A stretch of 64,000 bases of DNA from an uncultured bacterium (GCA_943841495.1 CALSYL010000004.1:62001-126000), one strand, 5' to 3'; shown: positions 1 to 10,934, counted from the first letter of the stretch. Notes: a model not told the origin generated them from the sequence alone. Numbers and translations are program-made.

Positions 1-4
1 ATAT

Positions 5-871
5 TTAAACGGCCATTGGAGCTTTGATACTGTCCATTGGTTTATAGTTAATCAGCTTAAAGTGCTCTGGGCTGCTTTTTGTCACATCGTCAATGCTACT
101 AAATTTTGGCATTTCTAGGGTTGGACCCTCTTTTGGTTTCCTTGTAATTTGCTCTTTTACTTGATTAAAATGGTTGTTGTATATGTGACAATCTCCTCCT
201 GTCCAAATAAAATCTCCCGGCTTAAGATTTAATATGCTTGACATAATGTGCGTCAATAGGGCATAAGAGGCTATATTAAACGGAACCCCTAAAAACATAT
301 CCGCGCTTCTTTGGTACAGCTGGCAACTAAGTTCGTTGTTTTGTATATGAAATTGAAACATTGTGTGGCACGGCGGAAGAGCCATGCTCTCAACCTCTTC
401 AACATTCCATGCACTAACAATATGTCTTCTGCTGTCAGGATTTGTTTTTATTTCATTAATAACCTGTGATATTTGGTCTACGCCTTGCTTGTCTTTTCCC
501 CACGATCTCCATTGTTTTCCGTAAACTGGACCAAGCTGCTTTTCAAGGTCGTTGTTTTTGTACCCCAAAGAGCGACCCTGCATGTCTGCGTTTGCTGTCC
601 ATATTGTTTTTTTGTCTACTAGTTCTTTTTTTTGTTTTCCAAAGTGTATTTCTGCCAACCTTCTTTCGTCCGTGCTTCCCTCTAAAAACCACAAAAGCTC
701 GCTGACCACGCTTTTCCACGCCAACCTTTTTGTGGTTACCGCGGGGAAGGTGTTTCTCAAATCAAAGCGCATTTGATAACCAAAAACTCCTCTAGTTCCT
801 ATTCCCGTTCTATCGCCCCTATCTTTTCCTTGTTTGAGAATGTGTTCTAGGGCGCCTATATATTGTTTCAC
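5..871 (-). CDS. thyA: thymidylate synthase
   Basis: Converts dUMP to dTMP using methylene-tetrahydrofolate, in the cytoplasm. The 288-residue product is complete, a little longer than the 264-residue E. coli enzyme because of extra residues around 75-110. The catalytic cysteine is C168 in the PPCHT motif, followed by the family block QLYQRSADMFLGVPFNIASY and the C-terminal MAV. The start is a GTG three bases after the folA stop, with AAAAGG inside the end of folA as ribosome site. Last gene of the run that starts at dnaN; pairing with folA is functional, since ThyA is the reaction that makes the dihydrofolate FolA recycles. Identification is secure. Confidence 0.97.
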   Translation of the reverse strand: MKQYIGALEHILKQGKDRGDRTGIGTRGVFGYQMRFDLRNTFPAVTTKRLAWKSVVSELLWFLEGSTDERRLAEIHFGKQKKELVDKKTIWTANADMQGRSLGYKNNDLEKQLGPVYGKQWRSWGKDKQGVDQISQVINEIKTNPDSRRHIVSAWNVEEVESMALPPCHTMFQFHIQNNELSCQLYQRSADMFLGVPFNIASYALLTHIMSSILNLKPGDFIWTGGDCHIYNNHFNQVKEQITRKPKEGPTLEMPKFSSIDDVTKSSPEHFKLINYKPMDSIKAPMAV

Positions 872-874
872 TGT

Positions 875-1360
875 TTACCTTTTTTCCCAAATCTGAAATT
901 CAACCGTGCTGTGTTTTTCAGACCATCGTTTTTTAAATAGCTGTTCTATTTTTTTTAAAGACAAAAACCCGTCACACTCATATGATCCAGGTATTCGACT
1001 CAAATAAAACTCTTCTATGATATTTAGTGTTTGGTCGATTATGTTTGGGCCACCAATAATCCAAACTATTTTATCTTTATTTTGGTTTGAAATTTCTAGT
1101 ATTGCTTCGCACAGATTTCCACTAATGTGGGTGTCAGCTAGTGGAAAAATTTTTTTTCTGTTTGTAGCTAATACGTTTGTCCTGTTCGGTAGCGGCCAGG
1201 GCATTAGGGGGTCATCCCATGTTTTTGAGCCCATCACAACAATGTTGTTTGAGGTGTTTTTTTTAAACCATTTTAAGTCTTTTAGGTTTTTTGGCCAGGG
1301 GATTGTTCCGTTTTTGCTAACTCCACCGCTTTCATCGCAGGCCAAAATAGCTTTAATCAT
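875..1360 (-). CDS. folA: dihydrofolate reductase
   Basis: NADPH-dependent reduction of dihydrofolate to tetrahydrofolate. 161 residues, normal for the family. Visible motifs: IPW loop near residue 21, the acidic catalytic residue in NLKDLKWFK (aligned with E. coli Asp27), the NADPH-binding GSKTW segment, and WIIGG near residue 100. It sits between the M16 peptidase (6 bases upstream) and thyA (3 bases downstream), so folA-thyA form a folate-recycling pair. ATG start. Confidence 0.95.
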   Translation of the reverse strand: MIKAILACDESGGVSKNGTIPWPKNLKDLKWFKKNTSNNIVVMGSKTWDDPLMPWPLPNRTNVLATNRKKIFPLADTHISGNLCEAILEISNQNKDKIVWIIGGPNIIDQTLNIIEEFYLSRIPGSYECDGFLSLKKIEQLFKKRWSEKHSTVEFQIWEKR

Positions 1361-1368
1361 AAAATCTT

Positions 1369-4068
1369 TTAGTCCTCTTTTAGGGGGTTTCCGTCTTGAT
1401 CTATTGACCCTGCGGCCACCCTATATAGACCATCAAGCGTTATATATTTTTTAATTGCTTCGTTTACCTGGTCTAGTGTTATTTTTTTAACCTGTTCTGG
1501 ATAGCTATCTAAATATTCGAGGCTGTTGTGTGTTACAACAGCAGATAATATTCCGCTGGCCAATCCTCCTGTAGTGTCAAACCCCACCTGAAAACCGCCG
1601 GTTAGCGTTGATTTTGTTACATCAAGTTCTTTTTGAGTAATTCCTTTCTCCAACCACAGTTTAACCTCTCTAAGTGTTGAGCTTTCTCCCTTTGAAAGAA
1701 GTTGTGGCGCAAAGGTTCCTCCCACCATCCAATAACCATCGTTTCCGTTTCCAAAACCCGAAAGAGAAGAGTTTATTCCATATGTTAAGCCCTCTTTTAC
1801 CCTAACTGTCTGCATCAGCCTGGCAGAGAAGTTCCCGCCAAGGGTGTGTGTGCCAAGATATAGGGGAAGGTAATCTGGATGATATCTGTCAATTTCAAGG
1901 GCTGTTCCTACCAAGAAATCTGTGCTTGTTTTATCTTGCATGGTTAAGTAAACCTTGCCCGCCTTTTTGCTCGCTACCCTCTCTTCTTGTTTGGTATTAA
2001 GCGGAGATTTTTTCCACCCACCAAAACTTTCTTTAACCATTTTTTCCAACTCTTGGTGTTTAATGTCTCCTACAACAACAATAACCATTGATCCTGTTCC
2101 ATAGTTTTTTCTGTGGTATTCTTCAAGGTTTTGAGCTGTGATCTTTTTAATGTCTTCAATTGCTTGGTCTGGGTTTGTTGGTGAGTTTTGATGGTCTTTT
2201 CCATAAAAGGCCTCCAACATGTTGTTCATTGCGTTTCCTCTGGTGCTCTCTTTGCTTCTTTTATACCCTGCTATAGCTCTTTTTTTAACCTTTTCGAGCT
2301 CTTGCTCTGAAAAAAGTGGATTTTTAATTTGGTCTGCCATTATTTCAAACACCATTTCCGTGTCTTCCTCTAAGAACTTGCCACTAAAACCAACCCTAGC
2401 CTGCCCATTAAAGAAGTTTAGTCTCGCCCCCACCGACTCAAGTTTTTCGCTTATTTCAAACTTTGACATGTTTTTTGTGCCTTGGTCTAGCATTGATGCA
2501 ACCATATCAGAAACTCTTCTGTTTTCGTTTGAATAAACATCTCCACCCAAAAAACTTCCTTGCATTGTAACAACACCGCTCCCTCTTTCAAGAGAAAAAA
2601 GTCTTACGCCGCTTATTGGCTCTGACTGAACAATCTTTGAAGAAAGGCTCTCTTCCTCTGCTCCTGTAATATATTTTTTCTTTATTTTTTCAAGCTCTTT
2701 TGCGCTTGTTATTGCACGCTCACCCTGTGCTCCTTTGTTTTTGGGAATAAAATATCCAACGGTGCTAAGGTCTTCTTTAAAATATTCTACCACAACTCTT
2801 TGCACATCTTCTTTGGTAACGTTTTTAATTTTCTCGCTATATGTTGTATAAAGCGTCCAGTCTCCGCTTGCTATTGCCTCGTTTAGCCCGCTTGCTATTG
2901 CATAGCTTCCATCTTGCGAAAATTTCATTGCTGCCACCAGTTGTGCTTGAGCTTTTTTTACTTCCGCTTCTGTGACACCGTCTGTTTTAATTTTTTCATA
3001 CTCTTGTATAATAAGGCTTTCAACTGTTTTATGTTTTACGTCCGGAGATAGGTTCGCGTACACAGTAAAAAGTCCGGGATCTTTGAACAGTGAGTCCCAA
3101 ATATATATACTGGTTGTTAAACCCTTGTCGGTAATATTTTTATAAAATCTGCTGTTTTTCCCAGATGAAAGAATTGAAGAAAGAACCATAAATGCTGCAG
3201 CGTCTTTATTGGTTGCTGATGGAGTTTTGTGGGCAACCCCCACTATCCCCTGTTGTCCCGCCCTTTTAAGCGTAACCGTTCTTATTCCTTCCTGTTCTGG
3301 CTCTGCAGTATAAACTTCTGGAATAGGTTTTGTGCTTTTTCTTATTTTACCAAAGTGTTTTTTTATCATTGCCAGCGCATCTTTCTCTTCAAAGTCGCCA
3401 ATTGCTATTGCTGTTGCATTGTTTGGCCAATAAAAAGTGTCATAAAACTCTTTTAGCCTTTCTATTGATACGTTTTCTATGTCTTCCTTCCACCCTATTG
3501 TTGAGTGGTGGTATGGGTGTGCGTGATATGCTGTGGCCCAAATATGTTCATCCAACACCCCAGATGGGCTGTTTTGTCCTCTCTCAAACTCGTTTCTAAC
3601 AACAGTCATCTCCGACTGCCTGTCTTCTTCTTTAATCCAGGCGTTTCTCATTCTATCTGCCTCTATTTCAATAAGCGATTCAAGGTGTTCACTTGGCAGC
3701 ACAGCAAAATAGTTTGTTCTGTCTAGCCATGTGGTTGCATTCATTCTAGCTCCAAGAGATTGAAGGGTTTGAAAAACAGAGTTTCCTTTTGTTGTGTTAA
3801 ACTTTCTTGAGCCCTTAAACATCAGGTGCTCCAAGAGGTGCGTTGATCCCGTGTACCCAATTGCTTCATTTCTCGATCCAACCTCATATGTAACCATAAA
3901 GGTTGCAACTGGTGCACTTTTGTCTTTTTTTAATAAAACCCTTAGGTTGTTGGATGTCATTTTGTATTCTTTTATGCCCCCAGACTCTTTTACATATTCA
4001 AATCCGTAGTGTTTTTCTTGTGACATAATTGCTCCCATAAATAAAATTGTTAAAAATATTTTTTTCAT
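1369..4068 (-). CDS. secreted M16 family zinc metallopeptidase (insulinase/pitrilysin-like)
   Basis: 899-residue protein with a cleavable signal peptide (about residues 1-16) and two tandem M16 halves. The first half carries the inverted zinc motif HLLEH at residues 77-81 and the downstream acidic helix LIEIEADRMRN; the second half (from about 480) lacks HxxEH, as in the non-catalytic half of pitrilysin-type enzymes. Expected to degrade peptides in the periplasm or be membrane-anchored there; the substrate cannot be read from sequence. A good ribosome site (GGAGT, 5 bases before ATG) supports the start. Lies between a membrane methyltransferase-like gene and folA. Confidence 0.92.
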   Translation of the reverse strand: MKKIFLTILFMGAIMSQEKHYGFEYVKESGGIKEYKMTSNNLRVLLKKDKSAPVATFMVTYEVGSRNEAIGYTGSTHLLEHLMFKGSRKFNTTKGNSVFQTLQSLGARMNATTWLDRTNYFAVLPSEHLESLIEIEADRMRNAWIKEEDRQSEMTVVRNEFERGQNSPSGVLDEHIWATAYHAHPYHHSTIGWKEDIENVSIERLKEFYDTFYWPNNATAIAIGDFEEKDALAMIKKHFGKIRKSTKPIPEVYTAEPEQEGIRTVTLKRAGQQGIVGVAHKTPSATNKDAAAFMVLSSILSSGKNSRFYKNITDKGLTTSIYIWDSLFKDPGLFTVYANLSPDVKHKTVESLIIQEYEKIKTDGVTEAEVKKAQAQLVAAMKFSQDGSYAIASGLNEAIASGDWTLYTTYSEKIKNVTKEDVQRVVVEYFKEDLSTVGYFIPKNKGAQGERAITSAKELEKIKKKYITGAEEESLSSKIVQSEPISGVRLFSLERGSGVVTMQGSFLGGDVYSNENRRVSDMVASMLDQGTKNMSKFEISEKLESVGARLNFFNGQARVGFSGKFLEEDTEMVFEIMADQIKNPLFSEQELEKVKKRAIAGYKRSKESTRGNAMNNMLEAFYGKDHQNSPTNPDQAIEDIKKITAQNLEEYHRKNYGTGSMVIVVVGDIKHQELEKMVKESFGGWKKSPLNTKQEERVASKKAGKVYLTMQDKTSTDFLVGTALEIDRYHPDYLPLYLGTHTLGGNFSARLMQTVRVKEGLTYGINSSLSGFGNGNDGYWMVGGTFAPQLLSKGESSTLREVKLWLEKGITQKELDVTKSTLTGGFQVGFDTTGGLASGILSAVVTHNSLEYLDSYPEQVKKITLDQVNEAIKKYITLDGLYRVAAGSIDQDGNPLKED

Positions 4069-4091
4069 TATTACTCCTTTTTAGATGTCTG

Positions 4092-4613
4092 CTACCCCCA
4101 AGGAATAAATCTTGGGGTGTGCGACATATAATCTAAATATTCTTGTCCAAAAATGCTAATAAGGTATTCTTCCTCTGCCACCACCAACCTTGACCACAAA
4201 AGGTATTGAACGGGAATAGATATTAATAAAATATATGAGCCAAACCAAAGCGAGGTTAATATGTTTAGGTGAAAAATTATTGTGGTATATATCGGATGTC
4301 TTATAAAAAAATATATTCCTTTGGTTGAGAGAAGTATTCCCCTGTTTTTTGGAGGAAGGCTAAGCAGGGCCCAAAACAATATTAAAGCCAATTCTAAAAA
4401 AATAATAAAAAAAATAGCTAAAAACCACCCTCTGCCCAGATGGTATGTCTGTAAAACAAAAACCTTTTCAACTCTAAGCAACAGAAACATAAGGGTGGTT
4501 GTTGCCAGGGCGCCCACAAACCCAACGCCCCACAGTCTTTTGTGGTGCTTAGGCTTAAGCCAGTTTTTAAAATCAAACAACCTTAGGCCTTTTCCCAAAG
4601 ATTGCCGTTCCAA
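4092..4613 (-). CDS. isoprenylcysteine carboxyl methyltransferase-like (ICMT/PEMT) membrane protein
   Basis: About 173 residues with four or five hydrophobic segments. The C-terminal half has the SAM-binding hallmarks of the ICMT/phospholipid-methyltransferase superfamily: GIYFFIRHPIYTT (RHPxYT), then EEEYLISIFGQEYLDYM and PRFIPW. The substrate is unknown; bacterial members are usually called only isoprenylcysteine methyltransferase family. The longest frame starts at a TTG that overlaps yggS by 41 bases; a later TTG (about residue 12) overlapping by only a few bases is also possible, so the start is uncertain. Confidence 0.8.
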   Translation of the reverse strand: MERQSLGKGLRLFDFKNWLKPKHHKRLWGVGFVGALATTTLMFLLLRVEKVFVLQTYHLGRGWFLAIFFIIFLELALILFWALLSLPPKNRGILLSTKGIYFFIRHPIYTTIIFHLNILTSLWFGSYILLISIPVQYLLWSRLVVAEEEYLISIFGQEYLDYMSHTPRFIPWG

Positions 4614-5244
4614 CTCTTATCATGGTTGTTCCCTCTTGAATTGCCAACTCAAGGTCTCCGCTCATTCCCATTGACAAGGTTTTCATTTTCATGTTGTGGT
4701 TTTTTGCCAGGTCATCAAATAAGTTTTTGGTTTGTTTAAAAGCTTTTAAAATTTCACTTTTATTCGTTGTGTTTGGCCCCATTGTCATAAGACCTTCTAT
4801 TTCAATGTTTGCGTTTTCGGCGCATTTTAGTATTTTTTCTTTTTCTTCTAATAAAAACCCCGACTTTGTTTTTTCTCCACTGCTATTAATTTGAATTAAA
4901 ACTCGTTGTTTTTTGTTTATTTGCTTTGCTGCATCTGATATTTTTTTTGCTAAGCGCAACGAATCGACCGAATCAATCACATCAAAAATATTGGTTGCTT
5001 TTTTTGCCTTATTTGACTGGAGGCTCCCTATAAGCCTTTTTTCTACTTTGTTTATATTTCTAATTTTTGGAAATTTTTTTTCTGCTTCCTGTACTCTATT
5101 TTCGCCTATTGATGTGGCTCCAGCGTCTATTGCCTCTTCTATTTCTTTTTCTGATCTGGTTTTGGTCACCACAACCAAATTGATTTTTTTGTTTTTAGAA
5201 AGCTTAGATTGCAGCTTCTTCAGATTTTGGGTTATTGATTTCAT
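4573..5244 (-). CDS. yggS: YggS/PLPBP family pyridoxal-5'-phosphate homeostasis protein
   Basis: Single-domain TIM-barrel PLP-binding protein that buffers PLP and affects amino-acid and B6 homeostasis. Family motifs: LVVVTKTR (PLP lysine near residue 28), IGENRVQE, LIGSLQSNK, LSMGMSGD and MIRVGTAIFG. I place the start at the ATG at 5244 because GAGGG lies 6 bases upstream; a GTG two codons earlier is also open. The gene begins inside the 3' end of gyrA (41-base overlap) and its own 3' end overlaps the next gene, so the three are probably translationally coupled. Confidence 0.92.
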   Translation of the reverse strand: MKSITQNLKKLQSKLSKNKKINLVVVTKTRSEKEIEEAIDAGATSIGENRVQEAEKKFPKIRNINKVEKRLIGSLQSNKAKKATNIFDVIDSVDSLRLAKKISDAAKQINKKQRVLIQINSSGEKTKSGFLLEEKEKILKCAENANIEIEGLMTMGPNTTNKSEILKAFKQTKNLFDDLAKNHNMKMKTLSMGMSGDLELAIQEGTTMIRVGTAIFGKRPKVV

Positions 5245-5491
5245 TTTCACCCTCTACTTCAACTATTTCATTTTCGTTGTTTTCTTCGGTTATTATTCTT
5301 GTAATAGACGAAACCAGCGTTCCCTCTCCAAGTTTAATAAGTTTAACCCCTTGGGTTGCTCTTCCTATAGACCTTATTTGTGCAACCGGCAGTCTAATTA
5401 ACACCCCCTGGTTGGTAATTATCATCAAATCGTCATTATCAACAACCTCTTTAATTGTAACCATCTTTCCAACCTTGTCTGTTGTCTTCAT
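5204..5491 (-). CDS. gyrA: DNA gyrase subunit A, C-terminal segment (separated by frameshift)
   Basis: 95 residues continuing the last blade of the GyrA C-terminal beta-pinwheel: VGKMVTIKEVVDNDDLMIITNQG, then IGRATQGVKLIKL, typical of the final repeat, followed by an acidic tail. It is in another frame than the main gyrA segment; the two frames meet at about 5490-5500, where the expected GGKGV-x-T-MKTTDK sequence is broken. Read together with the upstream segment this gives a normal full-length GyrA of roughly 835 residues. A separate gene is unlikely, since the fragment starts in the middle of a repeat. Confidence 0.85.
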   Translation of the reverse strand: MKTTDKVGKMVTIKEVVDNDDLMIITNQGVLIRLPVAQIRSIGRATQGVKLIKLGEGTLVSSITRIITEENNENEIVEVEGENEINNPKSEEAAI

Positions 5492-5493
5492 GG

Positions 5494-7713
5494 TTAGTAC
5501 ACGCCTTTTCCGCCTCTTTTTTGAGCGCGATATTGTGCTATTTCTGTTCTTTTTCCAAAACCTTTTTCTGTTGCCACCAGAACCGTTGTTCCCTCTCTTT
5601 TGATTAACAACATTCCTACCAGCCTATCATCTTCGGAGCTTAGTGTTATTCCCTTTACTCCCATAGTTTTTCTTCCGCTTGGCCTGATTTGTTCTTCTGA
5701 AAACCTTATAGCTTTACCGTTCCTTGTTCCGAGCAAAATATCATTATCTCCCGTAGAAACCCTTGCCTCTATAAGCCTATCTCCATCTCTAATTTCTACA
5801 GCATAAATTCCTTTTTTTCTTGGGTTTGAATATGCAGATAGTTTAGTTTTTTTGACAATTCCCTTTTCTGTTGCCATTACCACAAAATGATCATCGTTAA
5901 ATTCTTTTACACTAATAAATGCGCTTACCTTTTCGTCTGGTTCACAGCCTATAAGGTTAACAATAGCTCTTCCCTTGGCAGCCCTGCCGCCCTCTGGTAT
6001 ATCATAAACCTTAACCCAATAACATTTTCCTTTATCTGTAAAAAACAAAATATAACTATGTGTGTTTGCTACAAACAAATGTTCAACAAAATCTTCTTCT
6101 CTTGAGCTTGCCCCCTGCACTCCTCTTCCGCCCCTTCTTTGACTTCTATATGTGCTAAGGCTTGTTCTTTTTATATAGCCGTTGTGCGTTATAGTTAAAA
6201 CCATTTCTTCTTCAGCTATCATATCTTCAATACTGAGGGAGGTAAAATCTTCTATAATTTCAGTTCTTCTTTTTTCTCCGTACTTATCTTTAATTTCGAG
6301 AAGCTCTTCTTTAATTATTTCCATTCTTTTAGCCTTGCTTTCTAAAATTCCTTTGAGCTCGGCTATATGCTGTATAATATCTTTGTACTCACTAATAATT
6401 TTGTCTGTTTCTAGTCCCGTTAACCTTTGAAGCCTCATATCTAAAATTGCTTGAGATTGTTTTTCTGAAAGCCCAAAGCCACTCATTAGGGACTCTTTTG
6501 CGGATGTGGGGTCTTTGCTCTTTTTAATTGTTTCAACGATTTTATCAATATTGTTTAATGCTATTTTTAAACCTTCTAAGATGTGTGCTCTGTCTTCTGC
6601 CTTTGAAAGATCAAATTCTGTTCTTTTTACAACAACGTCTAGCCTAAACGATATAAAAACCTCTAAAATTTCTTTTAAGTTCATAACCTTTGGCGTACCG
6701 TCAACAAGAGCTAACAATATTATTCCAAAAGTATCTTGAAGTTGTGTTTGTTTATATAGTTGATTTAAAACAACCTCGGGGACAGCGTCTCTTTTTGTTT
6801 CAATAACCACTCTCATTCCATCTTTATCAGACTCATCTCTTAGCTCTGCTATTCCTTCTATTTTTTTATCTCTGGCTAAATATGCTATTTTTTCTATTAA
6901 GTTGGCTTTGTTTACCTGATATGGAAGCTCTGTAATAATTAAAGAATCTCTTCCTTTTGATGAAGGTTCTACGTGTGCCCTTCCCTGCATAATAACTTTT
7001 CCTCTTCCAGTTTCATAGGCGTCTTTTATACCCTGAATTCCAAGAGCTTTTCCTGATGTCGGAAAATCTGGCCCCTTAATGTGTTTCATAAGGTCTTTAA
7101 CTTCTGCCTCTGGATTGGACATTAGTTCTACTAGGCCATTAATAAGTTCTGATAGATTGTGTGGTGGAATTTTTGTTGCCATTCCAACAGCAATTCCCTC
7201 TGACCCATTAACAAGAAGGTTTGGGTATACCGCTGGAAGAACGGCCGGCTCTTTTAATGTTTCATCAAAGTTTTTTGTCCATGGAATAGTTTCTTTTTCT
7301 ATGTCTCTGAGAAGTTCTCCACCAAGTTTAGACATTCTTGATTCGGTATATCTCATTGCTGCTGCCCTATCGCCGTCAACTGATCCAAAGTTTCCTTGAC
7401 CTTGAACCAACTCATGTCTCATGGAAAAATCTTGTGCCATTCTAACCATAGCATCATATATAGAACTGTCTCCGTGTGGGTGATATTTACCTAAAACCTC
7501 TCCAACAACTCTAGCAGATTTTTTATAGGGCCTGTTCCACATCGCTGACATTTCGCTCATACTAAAAAGAATTCTTCTGTGTACCGGCTTTAGTCCATCT
7601 CTAGCGTCTGGAAGCGCTCTCGACATAATAACCGACATTGAATAGTTTAAATAGCTTTCTTCGAGCTCTTTTACTAGTTGTTTATCTAATATGTTGTCTC
7701 TACCTAGGTCCAT
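5494..7713 (-). CDS. gyrA: DNA gyrase subunit A, main segment (C-terminus lost to a frameshift)
   Basis: DNA-breaking subunit of gyrase, which introduces negative supercoils. Numbering is the same as in E. coli at the active site: catalytic Y122 in AAMRYTE, and the quinolone-region residues G81 D82 S83 ... D87, i.e. the drug-sensitive serine is present. The GyrA box QRRGGRG is at residues 525-531, which identifies gyrase rather than topoisomerase IV. The frame stops after GGKGVY at residue 739, then resumes in another frame (5204-5491). Start lies one base after the gyrB stop; same operon as dnaN and gyrB. Confidence 0.96.
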   Translation of the reverse strand: MDLGRDNILDKQLVKELEESYLNYSMSVIMSRALPDARDGLKPVHRRILFSMSEMSAMWNRPYKKSARVVGEVLGKYHPHGDSSIYDAMVRMAQDFSMRHELVQGQGNFGSVDGDRAAAMRYTESRMSKLGGELLRDIEKETIPWTKNFDETLKEPAVLPAVYPNLLVNGSEGIAVGMATKIPPHNLSELINGLVELMSNPEAEVKDLMKHIKGPDFPTSGKALGIQGIKDAYETGRGKVIMQGRAHVEPSSKGRDSLIITELPYQVNKANLIEKIAYLARDKKIEGIAELRDESDKDGMRVVIETKRDAVPEVVLNQLYKQTQLQDTFGIILLALVDGTPKVMNLKEILEVFISFRLDVVVKRTEFDLSKAEDRAHILEGLKIALNNIDKIVETIKKSKDPTSAKESLMSGFGLSEKQSQAILDMRLQRLTGLETDKIISEYKDIIQHIAELKGILESKAKRMEIIKEELLEIKDKYGEKRRTEIIEDFTSLSIEDMIAEEEMVLTITHNGYIKRTSLSTYRSQRRGGRGVQGASSREEDFVEHLFVANTHSYILFFTDKGKCYWVKVYDIPEGGRAAKGRAIVNLIGCEPDEKVSAFISVKEFNDDHFVVMATEKGIVKKTKLSAYSNPRKKGIYAVEIRDGDRLIEARVSTGDNDILLGTRNGKAIRFSEEQIRPSGRKTMGVKGITLSSEDDRLVGMLLIKREGTTVLVATEKGFGKRTEIAQYRAQKRGGKGVY

Positions 7714-7714
7714 T

Positions 7715-9655
7715 TTATATATCTATGTTTGTTGCAAATTTAGCTCTTTCAGTAATAAAAGCTCTTCTGTGTTCTACTTCCGTTCCCATTAATTCTCTAA
7801 ACCTTACATTGGTTTCTTCTTCCATAATATGATCAACTGTTACCTGCATCAGTGTTCTAGTTTCCGCATTCATCGTAGTATCCCAAAGCTGTTCAGCATT
7901 CATTTCTCCTAAACCTTTATATCTTTGAATGTCAATTTTTGCCTTATTTTCAGACTCCATTCTTTGTAAAACGTTATCTCTTTCTTCGTCTGTATAAGCA
8001 TATCTTTCTTTTTTACCTTGTTTCATTTTATATAGCGGTGGCATTGCCATATATAAAAAACCTCCCTGTACTAAACTCTTCATTTTTCTCCAAAAAAACG
8101 TCAATAAAAGGGTTCTAATATGACTACCATCTACGTCTGCGTCTGTCATTATAACTATTTTGTGATATCTTAGTTTTTCGGGGTTAAAGCTGCTTGGGTC
8201 GTCTTCATCTTCACCAAAACCACAGCCTAGGGCTGTTATAATTGATTGAATTTCATTGTTTGCTAAAAGCTTGTCTTCTCGAGCTTTTTCAGAATTAATA
8301 ACCTTTCCTCGTAGAGGTAAAATAGCTTGTGTTCTTCTGTCTCTTCCCTGTTTTGCTGTTCCTCCAGCAGAATCTCCCTCAACTAAAAACAATTCACATT
8401 GAAGGGGGTCTTTGTTGGAGCAGTCTGCTAATTTTCCGGGCAATGTTGTTGATCCAAGACCAGACTTTTTTCTAACAAGTTCTCTGGCTTTTTTTGCGGC
8501 AATTCTTGCTCTAGCTGCTTCAGCTGCTTTTTCTATAATTTTTTTTCCAACCTTTGGATTTTGTTCTAAAAACGCCTGAATTCCATCATAAACCACATTA
8601 TCAACAAGGCCCTTAACATCCCCGTTTCCGAGTTTGGTTTTTGTTTGTCCTTCAAACTGAGGTTCTTGAACTTTTACCGAAAGAACAATAGTTAATCCCT
8701 CTCTAAAGTCGTCTCCAGAAAGAGAAAATTTTTCGTTTTTTTTCGTTTTAATTAAATCATTTTTGTTTGCATAGCTGTTTAATGCTCTCGTTAGGGCAGA
8801 TCTAAAGCCTGAAAGGTGAGTACCTCCTTCAATAGTGTTAATATTATTTACAAATGAAAATATATTACTATTATAGTTAGTGCTATATCTAAGTGCTAAA
8901 TCAACAGGAACCTCTATATCTTCTCTGGACACAGAAATGACCTCATCATGAATTAAATCTTCACCTCCATCTAAATATTTTACAAAATCTGAAAGACCTC
9001 CAGGAAAACAATATTCGGTTTCTGTTTCTTCTGGTTCATTAATCATTTTAATTGATAAATTTTTGTTTAAATATGCTAATTCTTTTAGTCTTCCTTTAAT
9101 TATTTCCTCTTCAAAACCATTGTGTGAAAAAACAGAGTGGTCGGGTTTGAAGGATATTATTGTTCCTGTTTTATTACTACTACCAACTTTTTCTACGTCG
9201 GTTGTTGGTTTTCCTATAGAATATTCTTGTTTATAGTGACTTCCATCTCGATGTACTTCAGCTATTAAAGATTCTGACAAAGCATTTACCACAGAAACAC
9301 CCACCCCGTGTAAACCTCCAGAAACCTTATATGTGTTTTTATCAAATTTTCCACCAGCATGAAGAACTGTCATAACAACTTCTAGTGCCGGCCTTCCTTC
9401 TGTTTTATGAATTTCTACTGGTATTCCTCTACCATTATCTTCAATAGATATAAAACCATCATTTTTTATAGTTACAATTATTGATGTGCAAAAACCAGCT
9501 AAGGCTTCGTCTATACTATTATCAACTACTTCACTAACAAGATGGTGATAACCTCTTCTTCCAACATCCCCAATATACATGGCTGGTCTTTTTCTAACTG
9601 CCTCTAATCCTTTTAAAACAGATATTTTGTCAGCGCCATAATTGTTTTTAGTCAT
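7715..9655 (-). CDS. gyrB: DNA gyrase subunit B
   Basis: ATPase subunit of gyrase, 646 residues, the short form without the proteobacterial insertion. Motifs: GHKL ATPase [13 protein letters not shown] and DNGRGIP near residues 42-80, [13 protein letters not shown], then the TOPRIM block [28 protein letters not shown] and [11 protein letters not shown] with the metal-binding DxD. The start ATG overlaps the end of dnaN by 8 bases and the stop is one base before gyrA, so dnaN-gyrB-gyrA are coupled. Confidence 0.98.
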   Translation of the reverse strand: MTKNNYGADKISVLKGLEAVRKRPAMYIGDVGRRGYHHLVSEVVDNSIDEALAGFCTSIIVTIKNDGFISIEDNGRGIPVEIHKTEGRPALEVVMTVLHAGGKFDKNTYKVSGGLHGVGVSVVNALSESLIAEVHRDGSHYKQEYSIGKPTTDVEKVGSSNKTGTIISFKPDHSVFSHNGFEEEIIKGRLKELAYLNKNLSIKMINEPEETETEYCFPGGLSDFVKYLDGGEDLIHDEVISVSREDIEVPVDLALRYSTNYNSNIFSFVNNINTIEGGTHLSGFRSALTRALNSYANKNDLIKTKKNEKFSLSGDDFREGLTIVLSVKVQEPQFEGQTKTKLGNGDVKGLVDNVVYDGIQAFLEQNPKVGKKIIEKAAEAARARIAAKKARELVRKKSGLGSTTLPGKLADCSNKDPLQCELFLVEGDSAGGTAKQGRDRRTQAILPLRGKVINSEKAREDKLLANNEIQSIITALGCGFGEDEDDPSSFNPEKLRYHKIVIMTDADVDGSHIRTLLLTFFWRKMKSLVQGGFLYMAMPPLYKMKQGKKERYAYTDEERDNVLQRMESENKAKIDIQRYKGLGEMNAEQLWDTTMNAETRTLMQVTVDHIMEEETNVRFRELMGTEVEHRRAFITERAKFATNIDI

Positions 9656-10754
9656 TTATCCTCACAGGCATTAATAATATTATAGTTTTTTGATCGTTTA
9701 TTTTAGGCAAGAAAAGAGTAGCAGACAAAGAGTCTTTAAAAGTAAAAATTATTTCTTCATTTAAATATTTTGAAACTGCTTCCTTTAAATAAATGGCATT
9801 AAATCCTATAGACATATCTTCACCAGAATATTCTGCTGTCTTTAAAGGGGCGTGCACTGTTTTACTTTCTGGTTGATTAACACTCTTAAAATAAACTTTA
9901 CCCTCTGATAAATTTAATGATATTTGATTTGTATTTTTATTTGTAGCTATAGAAGCGGCTTTTATATTATTTAACATTTCACTTTTACTTGCTTTTAATA
10001 AAAGAGGATTTTCTTCCGGAATAACAGCATTATAGTTAGGATATTTTTCATCAATAATTTTTGAATAAAAAACATCTTTATTATTATTTGTAAAAATATA
10101 GTTTCCACTAATAATTAAATTAGTTTCTGATTGACCTTCTAAAAAAGATCCTAAAATAGATAAAAACTTTTTAGGTATAATAAAAGAACCTAAAATACTT
10201 GTATTATTTTGTTTAGAAATTTTAACAAGTCTGTGTCCGTCTGTAGCAACAAAATCAATAGTGCCTTCTAAAAAATTAAAACATGCCCCATTTAATGCAG
10301 GTTTTGTAGGTTCATTATTAACAGCATATAATAATGAAGATATAATATCTTTTAAACTTTGTGTATCAATACAATATAAATTTTCATGTGTATTTTCTGG
10401 AATATCGGGATATTCTTGAAAAGGAACTGTGGATATATCAAATGAAATTCCTTTTTCTGATTTAATATTAATATGTGGACCAGAAACTTCAACGTCTACT
10501 CTTCCATCATCAATAACATTAATAATATCATTCATTTCGGAGGTTGGAAATAACCCCTCTCCATTGTTATTTACAGATGCATTAATTTGTGTTTTAATAC
10601 CGACTTCTAAATCGGTTGAATGTAAAGTAACTCCTGCGGCCGAAGAAGAAATGTAAGTATAATTCACTAGGGGATTTTGAGATTTTAATTGTGTTGTTTT
10701 AGTTAATTTTGAAAATGCCTTTTGTAATTCTTTTTTTGTGGTTGAAATGTTCAT
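9648..10754 (-). CDS. dnaN: DNA polymerase III beta subunit (sliding clamp)
   Basis: Ring-shaped clamp that holds the replicative polymerase on DNA. 368 residues, three clamp repeats, with VATDGHRL in the middle domain and the conserved C-terminal MPVRIND (E. coli MPMRL). ATG start at 10754 with GAAGG about 7 bases upstream. First gene of the minus-strand run leading to gyrB and gyrA; unlike the classical arrangement it is not next to dnaA, which lies 6.7 kb away on the other strand. Confidence 0.96.
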   Translation of the reverse strand: MNISTTKKELQKAFSKLTKTTQLKSQNPLVNYTYISSSAAGVTLHSTDLEVGIKTQINASVNNNGEGLFPTSEMNDIINVIDDGRVDVEVSGPHINIKSEKGISFDISTVPFQEYPDIPENTHENLYCIDTQSLKDIISSLLYAVNNEPTKPALNGACFNFLEGTIDFVATDGHRLVKISKQNNTSILGSFIIPKKFLSILGSFLEGQSETNLIISGNYIFTNNNKDVFYSKIIDEKYPNYNAVIPEENPLLLKASKSEMLNNIKAASIATNKNTNQISLNLSEGKVYFKSVNQPESKTVHAPLKTAEYSGEDMSIGFNAIYLKEAVSKYLNEEIIFTFKDSLSATLFLPKINDQKTIILLMPVRIND

Positions 10755-10934
10755 AATTAACCTTCAATATTAAAATAATAATGGTTTCAGTACAAGCTTT
10801 AAGTACCCTATATATTTATTAAATATTTATATATAAAAAACTATTAATAATATTATAAGAGTTTATATGTGGAAAACTAATATAAATTTAAATTTTGTCG
10901 AGATAAAAATATTAAAATTTTATAAAAAAAATAG

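Noticed and set aside
5204-7713. Programmed ribosomal frameshift in gyrA
   Set aside because: No slippery heptamer or following pseudoknot is visible, and several unrelated genes here have similar single-base breaks.
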